Source of the DNA: an uncultured Lachnospiraceae bacterium
GTDB lineage: Bacteria; Bacillota; Clostridia; Lachnospirales; Lachnospiraceae
Reading direction: 5' to 3'
DNA: 64,000 nt
NCBI GenBank assembly: GCA_900544445.1
Contig: UQVK01000007.1
Span: forward strand, 12,715-76,714
Shown: in pieces, positions 54,363-63,426 of the stretch
Layout: the number at the start of each line of letters is the position of its first letter
How positions within the stretch are numbered: position 1 is the stretch's first letter
The notes under the pieces: generated by a model
What the model was told of the DNA's origin: nothing
Seen by the model: only the letters and a program-made list of their open reading frames with translations
Database searches by the model: none
Translations under genes and position numbers: made by a program

Positions 54363-54498
54363 GAGGCCTTCCCCTTTCTGTAAGTGTAAGTTGGTTATTC
54401 ATAAATCAGTTATCCATTATCATACCCGCAATTTTTATGGAACGCAAGCATTTCCGGGGGAAGATGCGAATTTTTCCGTTACCAGTTACTATTCACAG

Positions 54499-54580
54499 CT
54501 GATTCAGAATGAACAACACACGCGTCGTGCCTGCACGTAAGCACGTGTTGTCCATTCTGAATCAGGACTGCGAAGCAGTC
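54499..54580. repeat. Long inverted repeat plus small hairpin after the ClC gene
   Basis: CTGATTCAGAATG (54499-54511) and CATTCTGAATCAG (54553-54565) pair perfectly; inside, AACAACAC..GTGTTGT extends the stem. A second hairpin GACTGC-GAA-GCAGTC (54566-54580) follows directly, eight bases before the ClC stop. It may end that transcript, but no T run is present. Confidence 0.75.
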
Positions 54581-54587
54581 ACCGTCA

Positions 54588-55856
54588 TCAGGAAAACCAG
54601 TTGCTGGTCGGGCGGTCCACGAAGCGGTTCTCAAACTTGGAGTAGGTGATCCGCTGGGTGTGGTAAAGGCTGAAATACCCGGAGAGCATATAGCTGGTGG
54701 CAATGGCGATGAGGAAATAATAGGCATCGCTGAAACCAAACAGCTCAAAGGAAATGAGCAGGGAGGCGACCGGGCAGTTGGTGACGCCGCAGAACAGGGA
54801 GACCATGCCGACGGCTGCACCCAGGGAGGCCGGAAGGCCGATGAGGGGGCCGAGGAAGCAGCCAAAGGTGGCGCCGATGAAAAGGGAGGGCACGATTTCC
54901 CCGCCCTTATAGCCCGCTGCGATGGTGATGGCGGTGAACAGGATTTTCAGCGCAAAGGCCCAGGGAAGCGCGTCCCCGGCAAGGGCCTGTTCGATGATAT
55001 CCATACCGGTTCCCAGATAATCCTGACTCCTGACTAAAAGGGTGAGAAGGATGATGAGAAAACCGCCCACAACGATGCGCAGATAGAGATTTTTAAAAAA
55101 GCGGGCCATGAGCATGTGCATGAACTGAAGCATGAGACAGAACAGAATGCTCACGGCCGCACAGCAGGCGGCAAGAAAAATGACCTTCAGGCCGGAGAAC
55201 AGGGAAAGCTCCAGAGAGTTGGGCGCGCGGAATACGTCCGTCTCCACGCCCAGAAACAGGGCGGTCTGTCTGGCGATCAGGGCCGCACAGATGCAGGGAA
55301 CCAGAGCGGCGTAGTACATGATGCCCACACTGGAAACCTCCATGGCAAAAAAGGAAGCGGTCATTGGCGTGCCGAACAGAGCGGAGAAGGCCGCAGCCAT
55401 GCCGCTCATCAGAATGGTCTTTTTATCCTTTTCACTGAGATGAAACAGGTTCCCGACGGAGGTTCCCAGAGACGCCCCCATCTGCAGTGCCGCGCTTTCC
55501 CGTCCCACGGAACCGCCGAAAAAGATGGTGATGACGGTGGAAACGAAGATCAGAAAGGCCATTTTCAGCGGAATGGCGACCTTCGTGTGGATGCTTTCGA
55601 TAATAGAGTCCGTCCCGTGATTATTTTCATAATGAAGCGCTTTATACAAAAACACGATGATCAGTCCGCCGGCGGGGAGCAGGAGAAACAGGAAGCGATG
55701 AGAGGTCCGAAAAGCCGTCGCCAGCGTCAGACAGTGGGAAAAGGCCGCAGCAACGAGTCCCACTAGCAGGCCGGTTACCGCCCCCAGAAAAAGCCAGCGC
55801 AGATACTGGCCGACGTTATAAACAACGGTTTTTCCGTAATGCCTGATCGATTCCAT
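54588..55856 (-). CDS. ClC-family chloride channel or antiporter
   Basis: 422 residues with about ten membrane helices. FFGGSVGRESAALQMGASLG corresponds to the GREGP gate motif with the glutamate kept but S-A after it, GGEIVPSLFIGATFGC to GGxFxP, while the usual GSGIP near residue 80 reads HGTDSI. So it is a divergent ClC; ion choice (chloride, fluoride or other) is uncertain. The ATG at 55856 is taken because the one at 55868 lies directly on GGAGGG. No partner genes. Confidence 0.85.
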   Translation of the reverse strand: MESIRHYGKTVVYNVGQYLRWLFLGAVTGLLVGLVAAAFSHCLTLATAFRTSHRFLFLLLPAGGLIIVFLYKALHYENNHGTDSIIESIHTKVAIPLKMAFLIFVSTVITIFFGGSVGRESAALQMGASLGTSVGNLFHLSEKDKKTILMSGMAAAFSALFGTPMTASFFAMEVSSVGIMYYAALVPCICAALIARQTALFLGVETDVFRAPNSLELSLFSGLKVIFLAACCAAVSILFCLMLQFMHMLMARFFKNLYLRIVVGGFLIILLTLLVRSQDYLGTGMDIIEQALAGDALPWAFALKILFTAITIAAGYKGGEIVPSLFIGATFGCFLGPLIGLPASLGAAVGMVSLFCGVTNCPVASLLISFELFGFSDAYYFLIAIATSYMLSGYFSLYHTQRITYSKFENRFVDRPTSNWFS

Positions 55857-55936
55857 AACTGATATCATCCCTCCGCCTCATTTTGTCTGTCGTGTTTGCC
55901 CTCATCTTATCATAAGCAGATTTTTCGCGCAATCCC

Positions 55937-55966
55937 TTGACAATGCGGCTTTGCGGGCTTTATAAT
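55937..55966 (+). promoter_or_regulatory. Promoter of the ileS T-box transcript
   Basis: Perfect TTGACA (55937-55942), 18-base spacer, perfect TATAAT (55961-55966). Confidence 0.8.
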
Positions 55967-55971
55967 ACCCG

Positions 55972-56250
55972 CAGACACAGATAAAAGCTGGGAAGAAGAC
56001 AGTATCCATTTCGGAAAGGTCACAGCGAGCCGGTGTGGGTGGAAGGCCGGTGCGAGTAGGAAATGGAGAAGATCACTTCGGAGCTGCGGGCTGAAAGAGG
56101 AAACTCAAGTAGGCGGAGCCGGAATTCCTCCGTTACGGGAAGCCATATAATCCGAAAGTTGCCGGAGGGCGCCTGCCTGACGGTGCGGACGTATGATGTA
56201 ACGGGTGGTACAGCGAGCGGAGCCTCGTCCTTTTACAGGACGGGGCTTTT
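55972..56250 (+). promoter_or_regulatory. Isoleucine T-box riboswitch with terminator
   Basis: Specifier region GAAG-ATC-ACTTCGGAGC with ATC (an isoleucine codon) at 56072-56074, T-box GTAACGGGTGGTACAGCG at 56198-56215 (the usual ACC is ACA here) and a terminator 56220-56250 (AGCCTCGTCC/GGACGGGGCT then TTTTAT). Uncharged tRNA-Ile would allow read-through into ileS. Confidence 0.93.
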
Positions 56251-56275
56251 ATAATTTCAGAAAGGAAGGAAGAAG

Positions 56276-59200
56276 ATGCCGCTTTATGAAAAAGTGAACA
56301 CCGACCTGAATTTTGTAGGCCGGGAAAAGGAAATCGAGAAATTCTGGGAAGAGAACAAAATCTTTGAGAAGAGCCTGAAAATCCGGGAGGGCTGCCCGAC
56401 CTATACCTTCTATGACGGACCGCCGACCGCAAACGGCAAGCCCCATATCGGCCATGTGGAGACCCGTGCCATCAAGGACATGATCCCCAGATACCGCACC
56501 ATGAAGGGCTATATGGTTCCCAGAAAAGCGGGCTGGGACACCCACGGACTTCCGGTGGAGCTGGAAGTGGAAAAGGCGCTTGGTCTGGACGGTAAGGAGC
56601 AGATCGAGGAATACGGCATCGCGCCCTTCATCGAGAAGTGTAAGGAGAGCGTGTGGAAATACAAAGGCATGTGGGAGGATTTCTCCAAAAAGGTGGGCTT
56701 CTGGGCCGACATGGACGATCCCTACGTAACCTATCATGACGACTATATCGAATCCGAGTGGTGGGCGTTAAAGAAAATCTGGGATAAGGGCCTTCTTTAC
56801 AAGGGCTTCAAGATCGTTCCCTACTGCCCGCGCTGCGGAACGCCGCTTTCCTCCCATGAGGTGGCGCAGGGCTATAAGGATGTGAAGGAACGTTCCGCCA
56901 TCGCCCGCTTTAAGGTGAAGGATGAGGATGCTTATATCCTGGCATGGACTACCACGCCCTGGACGCTTCCGTCCAATGTGGCGCTGTGCGTGAATCCGAA
57001 CGAGACCTACGCGAAGGTGAAGGCGGCGGACGGCTTTACCTATTATATGGCGGAGGCTCTGCTGGATACGGTGCTGGGCGGACTGGCCGATAAGGAGGCG
57101 GGAACGCCTGCCTATGAGGTGCTGGAAAAGTACCAGGGCAAGGATCTGGAATACAAAGAATATGTGCCGCTGTTTGACTGCGCGGTGGAAACCTGTGAAA
57201 GACAGCATAAAAAAGCGTTCTATGTAACCTGTGATACCTATGTTACGCTGACCGACGGCACGGGCGTGGTTCACATCGCTCCTGCCTTCGGTGAGGACGA
57301 CGCGAACGTGGGCCGCAAATATGACCTGCCTTTCGTGCAGCTTGTGGATGCAAAGGGCGACATGACGAAGGAAACGCCTTGGGCGGGTATGTTCGTCAAG
57401 GACGCGGATCCGGAGGTGCTGAAGGCCCTGGCGGAGAAGAATCTGCTGTTTTCCGCGCCCAGGTTCGAGCACAGCTATCCCTTCTGCTGGCGCTGCGATA
57501 CGCCCCTGATCTACTATGCGAGAGAATCCTGGTTCATCAAGATGACCGCTGTGAAGGAGCATCTGATCGCCAACAACAATACCATCAACTGGATTCCGGA
57601 GTCCATTGGCAAGGGCCGTTTCGGAGACTGGCTGGAGAACGTACAGGACTGGGGACTTTCCAGAAACCGTTACTGGGGCACGCCTTTAAATATCTGGCAG
57701 TGTGAGTGCGGCGAGATGCTTTCCGTGGGAAGCAGACAGGAACTGGAGGAATTAAGCGGCAATCCGGAGGCAAAGACCGTGGAGCTGCATCGTCCGTATA
57801 TCGACGCCATCACCATCCCCTGCCCGAAATGCGGCAAGCCGATGAAGAGGGTGCCTGAGGTGATCGACTGCTGGTTCGACTCCGGCGCAATGCCTTTCGC
57901 CCAGCATCATTATCCGTTTGAAAATAAGAAAACCTTTGAAAAGCAGTTCCCGGCCCAGTTCATCTCCGAGGCGGTGGACCAGACCAGAGGCTGGTTCTAT
58001 TCCCTGCTGGCGGAATCCACCCTGCTGTTCGATAAAAGCTCCTTTGAGAACGTGATCGTTCTGGGGCTGGTGCAGGATGAGAACGGCCAGAAGATGAGCA
58101 AATCCAAGGGCAATGCCATCGATCCCTTCGATGCCCTGGAGGAATACGGCGCGGACGCCATCCGCTGGTATTTCTATTCCAGCAGCGCGCCCTGGCTGCC
58201 CAGCCGTTTCCATGGCAAGGCGGTAATCGAGGGACAGAGGAAGTTCATGGGAACCCTTTGGAACACCTATGCCTTCTTCGTGCTGTATGCGAACATTGAT
58301 GAGTTTGATGCCACAAAATATAAACTGGAATACGACAAGCTGTCCGTGATGGATAAGTGGCTGTTAAGCCGCCTGAACACTCTGATCACCGAGGTGGATA
58401 CCAGACTGGACAACTACCAGATTCCCGAGGCGGCGAGAGCCCTGCAGGATTTCGTGGACGAGTGCAGCAACTGGTACGTGAGAAGAAGCCGCGAGCGTTT
58501 CTGGGCAAAGGGCATGGAGCAGGACAAGATCAACGCCTACATGACCCTGTATACCGCGCTGGTCACCCTGGCAAAGCTTTCCGCGCCCATGATCCCCTTC
58601 ATGGCGGAGGAAATCTATCTGAATCTGGTCAGAAGGCTGGATGAAAACGCGCCGGAGAGCGTGCACCTGTGCGATTATCCGACAGCGGACGCGGTATTTG
58701 TGGATAAGAAGCTGGAAGAGGATATGGAAGAGGTGCTGGACATCGTCGTGATGGGACGCGCCTGCAGAAATACGGCCAACATCAAGAACCGCCAGCCCAT
58801 CGGAACCATGTTCGTGAAGGCGGATCACGCCCTGGGCGATTTCTACAGGGAGATCATCGAGGACGAACTGAATGTGAAGAAGGTGGTGTTCACGGACGAC
58901 GTGAGAGACTTTACCACCTATACCTTCAAGCCGCAGCTGCGCACGGTTGGCCCGAAATACGGCAAGCAGCTGGGCGGTATCCAGAAAAACCTGGCCTCTC
59001 TGGACGGCAATGCGGCCATGGATGAGCTGAATGCAAAGGGAGCGCTCACCTTTGAGGTGAACGGCGTGCAGGTGAGCCTGACAAAGGACGACCTTCTTAT
59101 TGAAATGACCCAGAAGGAGGGCTACGTGTCCGAGGCAGACGCCAACATGACGGTGGTGCTGGATTCCAACCTGTCTGAGGAGCTGATCGAGGAAGGCAAT

Positions 59201-59446
59201 GTGAATGAGATCATCAGCAAGATCCAGACCATGAGAAAGGAAGCCGGATTTGAGGTGATGGACCACATCCTCATTTCTTTCTCCGGAAATGAGAAGATCG
59301 CGCAGGTCGCACAGAACAATTACGATGCAATCGCCGGAAAGGTGCTTGCGGATTCCATCACTGCGGGAGAGACCTTCGGTACCGTGAAGGAATGGAATGT
59401 GAATGGAGAGAAAGTGACCATCAGCGTGGAAAAGGCGGCAGAGTAA
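56276..59446 (+). CDS. ileS: Isoleucine--tRNA ligase
   Basis: 1056 residues, the long eukaryote-like type found in many clostridia. PPTANGKPHIGHVETRAIKD holds the HIGH motif, KMSKSKGNAIDP the KMSKS loop; the editing domain (WTTTPWTLPSNVAL), WYVRRSRERFW anticodon region and a C-terminal extension follow. This type is often less sensitive to mupirocin, a family-level statement only. AAGGAAGGAAG precedes the ATG. Controlled by the isoleucine T-box. Confidence 0.96.
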   Translation: MPLYEKVNTDLNFVGREKEIEKFWEENKIFEKSLKIREGCPTYTFYDGPPTANGKPHIGHVETRAIKDMIPRYRTMKGYMVPRKAGWDTHGLPVELEVEKALGLDGKEQIEEYGIAPFIEKCKESVWKYKGMWEDFSKKVGFWADMDDPYVTYHDDYIESEWWALKKIWDKGLLYKGFKIVPYCPRCGTPLSSHEVAQGYKDVKERSAIARFKVKDEDAYILAWTTTPWTLPSNVALCVNPNETYAKVKAADGFTYYMAEALLDTVLGGLADKEAGTPAYEVLEKYQGKDLEYKEYVPLFDCAVETCERQHKKAFYVTCDTYVTLTDGTGVVHIAPAFGEDDANVGRKYDLPFVQLVDAKGDMTKETPWAGMFVKDADPEVLKALAEKNLLFSAPRFEHSYPFCWRCDTPLIYYARESWFIKMTAVKEHLIANNNTINWIPESIGKGRFGDWLENVQDWGLSRNRYWGTPLNIWQCECGEMLSVGSRQELEELSGNPEAKTVELHRPYIDAITIPCPKCGKPMKRVPEVIDCWFDSGAMPFAQHHYPFENKKTFEKQFPAQFISEAVDQTRGWFYSLLAESTLLFDKSSFENVIVLGLVQDENGQKMSKSKGNAIDPFDALEEYGADAIRWYFYSSSAPWLPSRFHGKAVIEGQRKFMGTLWNTYAFFVLYANIDEFDATKYKLEYDKLSVMDKWLLSRLNTLITEVDTRLDNYQIPEAARALQDFVDECSNWYVRRSRERFWAKGMEQDKINAYMTLYTALVTLAKLSAPMIPFMAEEIYLNLVRRLDENAPESVHLCDYPTADAVFVDKKLEEDMEEVLDIVVMGRACRNTANIKNRQPIGTMFVKADHALGDFYREIIEDELNVKKVVFTDDVRDFTTYTFKPQLRTVGPKYGKQLGGIQKNLASLDGNAAMDELNAKGALTFEVNGVQVSLTKDDLLIEMTQKEGYVSEADANMTVVLDSNLSEELIEEGNVNEIISKIQTMRKEAGFEVMDHILISFSGNEKIAQVAQNNYDAIAGKVLADSITAGETFGTVKEWNVNGEKVTISVEKAAE

Positions 59447-59510
59447 TGCCGTCTGACAGAATTGAAACGGGGCTGACAGGCCCGCGCAATATCTAAAGAC
59501 AGTTTGATCA

Positions 59511-59575
59511 GGCCGCCATATGGACTCTGCCGTATCCTGTTTTGAAATAGGGGCAGATTTCCGTGGCGGCTTTTT
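59511..59575 (+). terminator. Terminator of ileS
   Basis: GCCGCCA..TGGA..CTGCC pairs with GGCAG..TTCC..TGGCGGC and is followed by TTTTT (59571-59575). The rest of the 400-base gap to glgP holds the glgP promoter and a direct repeat TGATATGCC (59743 and 59759). Confidence 0.8.
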
Positions 59576-59708
59576 GCGGGAAGCATCGGACGGAAAAAAC
59601 GGTAACAGGCCGGATGCTTCCAGCCGTTTTGTTTTCGTCCGGTCTGCGCAGTAAATGCGCAGACCTGGCTGAGTAGTAACATTTATACTGATTTTTACAA
59701 AATAAGTG

Positions 59709-59737
59709 TTTTCATATCTGTCAATGTGGTGTACACT
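59709..59737 (+). promoter_or_regulatory. Possible promoter of glgP
   Basis: TTTTCA (59709-59714), 17-base spacer, TACACT (59732-59737), followed by two TGATATGCC repeats that could be regulator sites. Both boxes deviate from consensus. Confidence 0.4.
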
Positions 59738-59846
59738 ATATCTGATATGCCGCATATTTGATATGCCAAAACCGGAAGGATGGCGTTTGCGTGCATCCAT
59801 TCTGTTCTTTTACAACACATGAGAAAAAGGAATGAGGAGGAAATCC

Positions 59847-62342
59847 ATGTTAAAGAAACCGGCAATTCAGAATTTTGACAAGGAGCTTTTCAAGAGAAGC
59901 GTACTTTCCAATATTAAGACGCTTTATCGTAAAACTCTTGAAGAGGCGACGGATCAGCAGATTTTTCAGGCGGTCGCTTACTCTGTTAAGGATGTGATCG
60001 TTGATAACTGGATGGCGACTCAGAAGGAATATGAGAAAAAAGATCCCAAGACGGTTTATTATCTGTCCATGGAATTCCTGATGGGACGCGCGCTGGGAAA
60101 TGACCTGATCAATCTGCAGGCTTATGATGAGGTCGCTGAGGCGCTGGAAGAGCTGGGCGTTGACATTAATGTAGTTGAGGATCAGGAGCCGGATGCGGCT
60201 TTGGGAAACGGCGGACTGGGACGTCTGGCAGCCTGCTTCCTGGATTCCCTTGCAACTCTGGGGTATGCCGCTTATGGCTGCGGCATTCGTTACCGTTACG
60301 GTATGTTCAAGCAGCAGATCCGCGACGGTTATCAGGTGGAGGTTCCGGACAACTGGCTTGCGGATGGAAATCCCTTTGAGCTGCGCCGCCCGGAATATGC
60401 CAAGGAAGTGAAGTTCGGCGGCTATGTAAACGTGTATGTGGATGAAAACGGCCGTAACTGCTTTAAGCAGGAGGGGTATCAGTCCGTAAAGGCGATTCCC
60501 TATGATATGCCGATTGTCGGATATGGAAATGGCATCGTGAACACCCTGCGCATCTGGGATGCGGAAGCCGTGGAATGCTTCAAGCTGGATTCCTTTGACA
60601 AGGGGGATTATCAGAAGGCGGTGGAGCAGGAAAATCTGGCGAGAAATATCGTGGAGGTTCTGTACCCCAACGATAACCATTATGCGGGTAAGGAGCTGCG
60701 CCTGAAACAGCAGTATTTCTTCATTTCCGCATCCGTACAGGCTGCGGTTGCAAAATATATGAGGAAGCACACGGATATCCGGAAGTTCCATGAGAAAGTG
60801 ACCTTCCAGCTCAACGATACCCATCCTACGGTAGCGATTGCGGAACTGATGCGCATTCTGATGGATGATTATTATCTGTCCTGGGAGGAGGCCTGGGAGG
60901 TAACCACCAAGACCTGCGCTTATACCAACCATACCATTATGGCAGAGGCTCTGGAAAAGTGGCCCATCGAGCTGTTCTCCCGTCTTCTTCCCAGAATTTA
61001 CCAGATCGTGGAAGAGATCAACAGGAGATTCCTGGAACAGGTGGCGAGACAGTATCCCGGCAACCAGCAGAAGATCGCGAAAATGGCCATCATTTATGAC
61101 GGCCAGGTGAAAATGGCACATCTCGCCATCGTCGCCGGTTATTCTGTAAACGGTGTGGCAAGACTGCATACGGAGATTCTGAAGCATCAGGAGCTGAAGG
61201 ATTTCTATGAGATGATGCCTGAAAAGTTCAACAATAAGACCAATGGCATCACCCAGAGAAGATTCCTGCTGCACGGAAATCCGCTTCTGGCCTCCTGGGT
61301 CAGCAACCACGTGGGCAATGACTGGATCACGGATCTTTCCAAAATCAGCGGCCTGAAGATCTATGCGGACGATGAAAAGGCGCAGCGTGAATTCATGAAC
61401 ATCAAGTACCAGAACAAGGTGCGTCTGGCAAAATATATTCTGGAGCACAATGGCATCCAGGTGGATCCCCGCTCCATTTTCGACGTGCAGGTGAAGCGTC
61501 TGCATGAGTACAAGAGACAGCTTCTGAACATCCTTCATATCATGTACCTGTATAACACGCTGAAGGATCATCCGGAAATTGATTTTTATCCGAGAACCTT
61601 CATCTTCGGCGCGAAGGCTGCCGCAGGCTATGTGAACGCTAAGCTGACCATCAAGCTGATCAACGCTGTTGCGGATGTGGTGAACAACGATCCGGCCATC
61701 GGCGGAAGAATCAAGGTAGTCTTCATTGAGGACTACAAGGTTTCCAACGCGGAGTGGATTTTCGCCGCAGCGGATGTGTCCGAGCAGATTTCCACGGCCA
61801 GTAAGGAAGCGTCCGGAACCGGTAACATGAAGTTCATGTTAAATGGTGCGATTACCCTTGGCACCATGGACGGCGCCAACGTGGAGATCGTGGAAGAGGT
61901 CGGCGCGGAGAATGCCGTGATCTTTGGTCTCTCCTCCGATGAAGTCATCCATTATGAGAACTTCGGCGGCTATAATCCGATGGATATCTTCAATAATGAT
62001 CCGGACATCCGCAGGGTGCTGATGCAGCTCATCAACGGAACCTTCGCTCCCTATGATACGGAGCTGTTCCGCCCGCTGTACAACTCTCTGCTGAACACGC
62101 AGAGCACCTCAAAGGCGGATATGTACTTTATCCTGAAGGATTTCAAGCCCTACGCGGAAGCGCAGAGAAGAATCGAAGCCTTCTACCGTGACGAAAAAGC
62201 CTGGGCGAGAAGCGCGATCCTGAATGTTGCCTGCAGCGGCAAGTTCAGCTCTGACAGAACCATCCAGGAGTATGTGGATGACATCTGGCATCTGGATAAG
62301 GTGGTACTGCCGAAGGCGCAGGATAAGGTGAAGCTGTTTTAA
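59847..62342 (+). CDS. glgP: Glycogen/starch/alpha-glucan phosphorylase
   Basis: 831 residues. VYYLSMEFLMGRALGNDLIN, EPDAALGNGGLGRLAACFLDS (two parts) and KEASGTGNMKFMLNGA with the pyridoxal-phosphate lysine K662 are all intact. It releases glucose-1-phosphate from glycogen, the reverse route of glgC/glgD at 23-26 kb. The ATG at 59847 is six bases from GAGGAGG; the frame from 59832 begins before that site. It is monocistronic with a hairpin after the stop. Confidence 0.96.
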   Translation: MLKKPAIQNFDKELFKRSVLSNIKTLYRKTLEEATDQQIFQAVAYSVKDVIVDNWMATQKEYEKKDPKTVYYLSMEFLMGRALGNDLINLQAYDEVAEALEELGVDINVVEDQEPDAALGNGGLGRLAACFLDSLATLGYAAYGCGIRYRYGMFKQQIRDGYQVEVPDNWLADGNPFELRRPEYAKEVKFGGYVNVYVDENGRNCFKQEGYQSVKAIPYDMPIVGYGNGIVNTLRIWDAEAVECFKLDSFDKGDYQKAVEQENLARNIVEVLYPNDNHYAGKELRLKQQYFFISASVQAAVAKYMRKHTDIRKFHEKVTFQLNDTHPTVAIAELMRILMDDYYLSWEEAWEVTTKTCAYTNHTIMAEALEKWPIELFSRLLPRIYQIVEEINRRFLEQVARQYPGNQQKIAKMAIIYDGQVKMAHLAIVAGYSVNGVARLHTEILKHQELKDFYEMMPEKFNNKTNGITQRRFLLHGNPLLASWVSNHVGNDWITDLSKISGLKIYADDEKAQREFMNIKYQNKVRLAKYILEHNGIQVDPRSIFDVQVKRLHEYKRQLLNILHIMYLYNTLKDHPEIDFYPRTFIFGAKAAAGYVNAKLTIKLINAVADVVNNDPAIGGRIKVVFIEDYKVSNAEWIFAAADVSEQISTASKEASGTGNMKFMLNGAITLGTMDGANVEIVEEVGAENAVIFGLSSDEVIHYENFGGYNPMDIFNNDPDIRRVLMQLINGTFAPYDTELFRPLYNSLLNTQSTSKADMYFILKDFKPYAEAQRRIEAFYRDEKAWARSAILNVACSGKFSSDRTIQEYVDDIWHLDKVVLPKAQDKVKLF

Positions 62343-62349
62343 AGAAAAG

Positions 62350-62386
62350 AAAGGCGGAAAGCATAATAAAAAAGCTTTCCGCCTTT
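62350..62386. terminator. Terminator hairpin after glgP
   Basis: Perfect 13-bp stem AAAGGCGGAAAGC/GCTTTCCGCCTTT with an A-rich loop; it lies between convergent glgP and the HEPN pseudogene. Confidence 0.75.
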
Positions 62387-62420
62387 AAAGCTTCCTAAGT
62401 CCTCCGGATAAAGAAATGCT

Positions 62421-62712
62421 TTACAGCCAGTCCTTTTCAATCTCTTTTTTCAAATCACAGAACATCTGATAAAACTGTTCTTTTGTCGTCCGAACTATGC
62501 TCAGGGCAATTTCATGGTTATAGGAATGGGTAAAGTTATTGCGTTCCTGTAATGCATGAATCCAGAGTTCTTCATCTTTTATCATTCCTGCCTGGTATGC
62601 TGTTTTTAAGATAATTTCAGGAGAACCTGTAGCCCCTTCCGTAAAACCATGAAGTTCCAGAATCTCTTTCATCATTTTCCAGGGCATGACAAAAATTTTC
62701 ATATTTTCTCAT
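62421..62712 (-). pseudogene. HEPN-type nucleotidyltransferase substrate-binding protein, internally deleted and frameshifted
   Basis: A downstream frame of 93 codons (62702-62421) reads as the C-terminal two thirds of an HI0074-like HEPN protein: WKMMKEILELHGF, then SPEIILKTAYQAGMI and LQERNNFTHSYN with the RxxxxH motif. In another frame, an ATG at 62712 behind AGAAGGGG starts MRKYENFCHALEN, the normal N-terminus of the same family. The two frames meet at TGGAAAAT, where about 30 or more residues are missing. No nucleotidyltransferase partner gene is present. Most likely a dead remnant of a HEPN/MNT pair. Confidence 0.7.
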
Positions 62713-62789
62713 AAATTACGATCCCCTTCTGCTGCCAGATCAATATATTTTGTGGCGGTTAGACTTTTCACACTTTTTTCACAAAATAA

Positions 62790-62832
62790 TTAGCACTCAG
62801 CCCTTGACAGTGTTAATAATAGGTGTTATATT
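62790..62832 (+). promoter_or_regulatory. CIRCE operator overlapping the heat-shock promoter
   Basis: TTAGCACTC-N9-CAGTGTTAA (62790-62816) matches CIRCE (TTAGCACTC-N9-GAGTGCTAA) except two bases of the right arm. TTGACA (62804-62809), 17-base spacer, TATATT (62827-62832) lie inside and after it, so HrcA would block this promoter. The leader 62833-62957 holds no gene. Confidence 0.85.
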
Positions 62833-62957
62833 ACAACTAGAACAAAGGAAAGGGGTACAGAAGAGAAGAAACCGAAAAGGTTCCACAGATTCATACCGAT
62901 TCCGGAGTTTCGGAAAAACAAACAACAACAGATTCATATAAAAAGGAGAGATGACTT

Positions 62958-63380
62958 ATGTTACTGCCCAGCATTTTTGGTGAAGATTTATTTGATGACT
63001 GGATGATGGATTTTCCGTTCAGAGGAAGCCGTTCCACGAGCCTGATGAAGACGGATGTGAAGGAAACCGATAACAGCTACGAGCTGGATATGGATATGCC
63101 CGGATTTGACAAGGGAGATATCAAGGCGGAACTGAAGAACGGTTATCTTACCATCAGCGCTTCGTCCCATAAAAACAATGATGAAAAGGACAACGATGGC
63201 AGATACATCAGACGGGAACGTTATTCCGGCTCCTGCAGCAGAAGCTTCTATGTGGGCGGGGATGTGAAACAGGAGGACATCAAAGCAAAATTTGAAAATG
63301 GCATCCTGAAGGTAACGGTTCCGAAGAAGGAAGAAAAGCCCGCAGTGGAGGAAAATAAATACATTTCCATTGAAGGGTAA
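62958..63380 (+). CDS. Small heat-shock protein, Hsp20/alpha-crystallin family
   Basis: 140 residues. A short N-terminus (MLLPSIFGEDLFDDW) precedes the alpha-crystallin domain (about 30-125: MKTDVKETDNSYELDMDMPG, RSFYVGGDV, FENGILKVTVPKKE) and a short tail. Holds unfolding proteins in the cytosol. AAAAGGAGAGATGACTT precedes the ATG. First of two tandem paralogues driven by the CIRCE-controlled promoter. Confidence 0.93.
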   Translation: MLLPSIFGEDLFDDWMMDFPFRGSRSTSLMKTDVKETDNSYELDMDMPGFDKGDIKAELKNGYLTISASSHKNNDEKDNDGRYIRRERYSGSCSRSFYVGGDVKQEDIKAKFENGILKVTVPKKEEKPAVEENKYISIEG

Positions 63381-63426
63381 GAAAAAACAGCGGCTTCAGA
63401 TAATAGATGGATTGGAGGAATGACCT

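Noticed and set aside
59850..61571. 573-codon open frame on the minus strand
   Set aside because: Antisense to glgP, rich in H, R and L without family features; a shadow frame.
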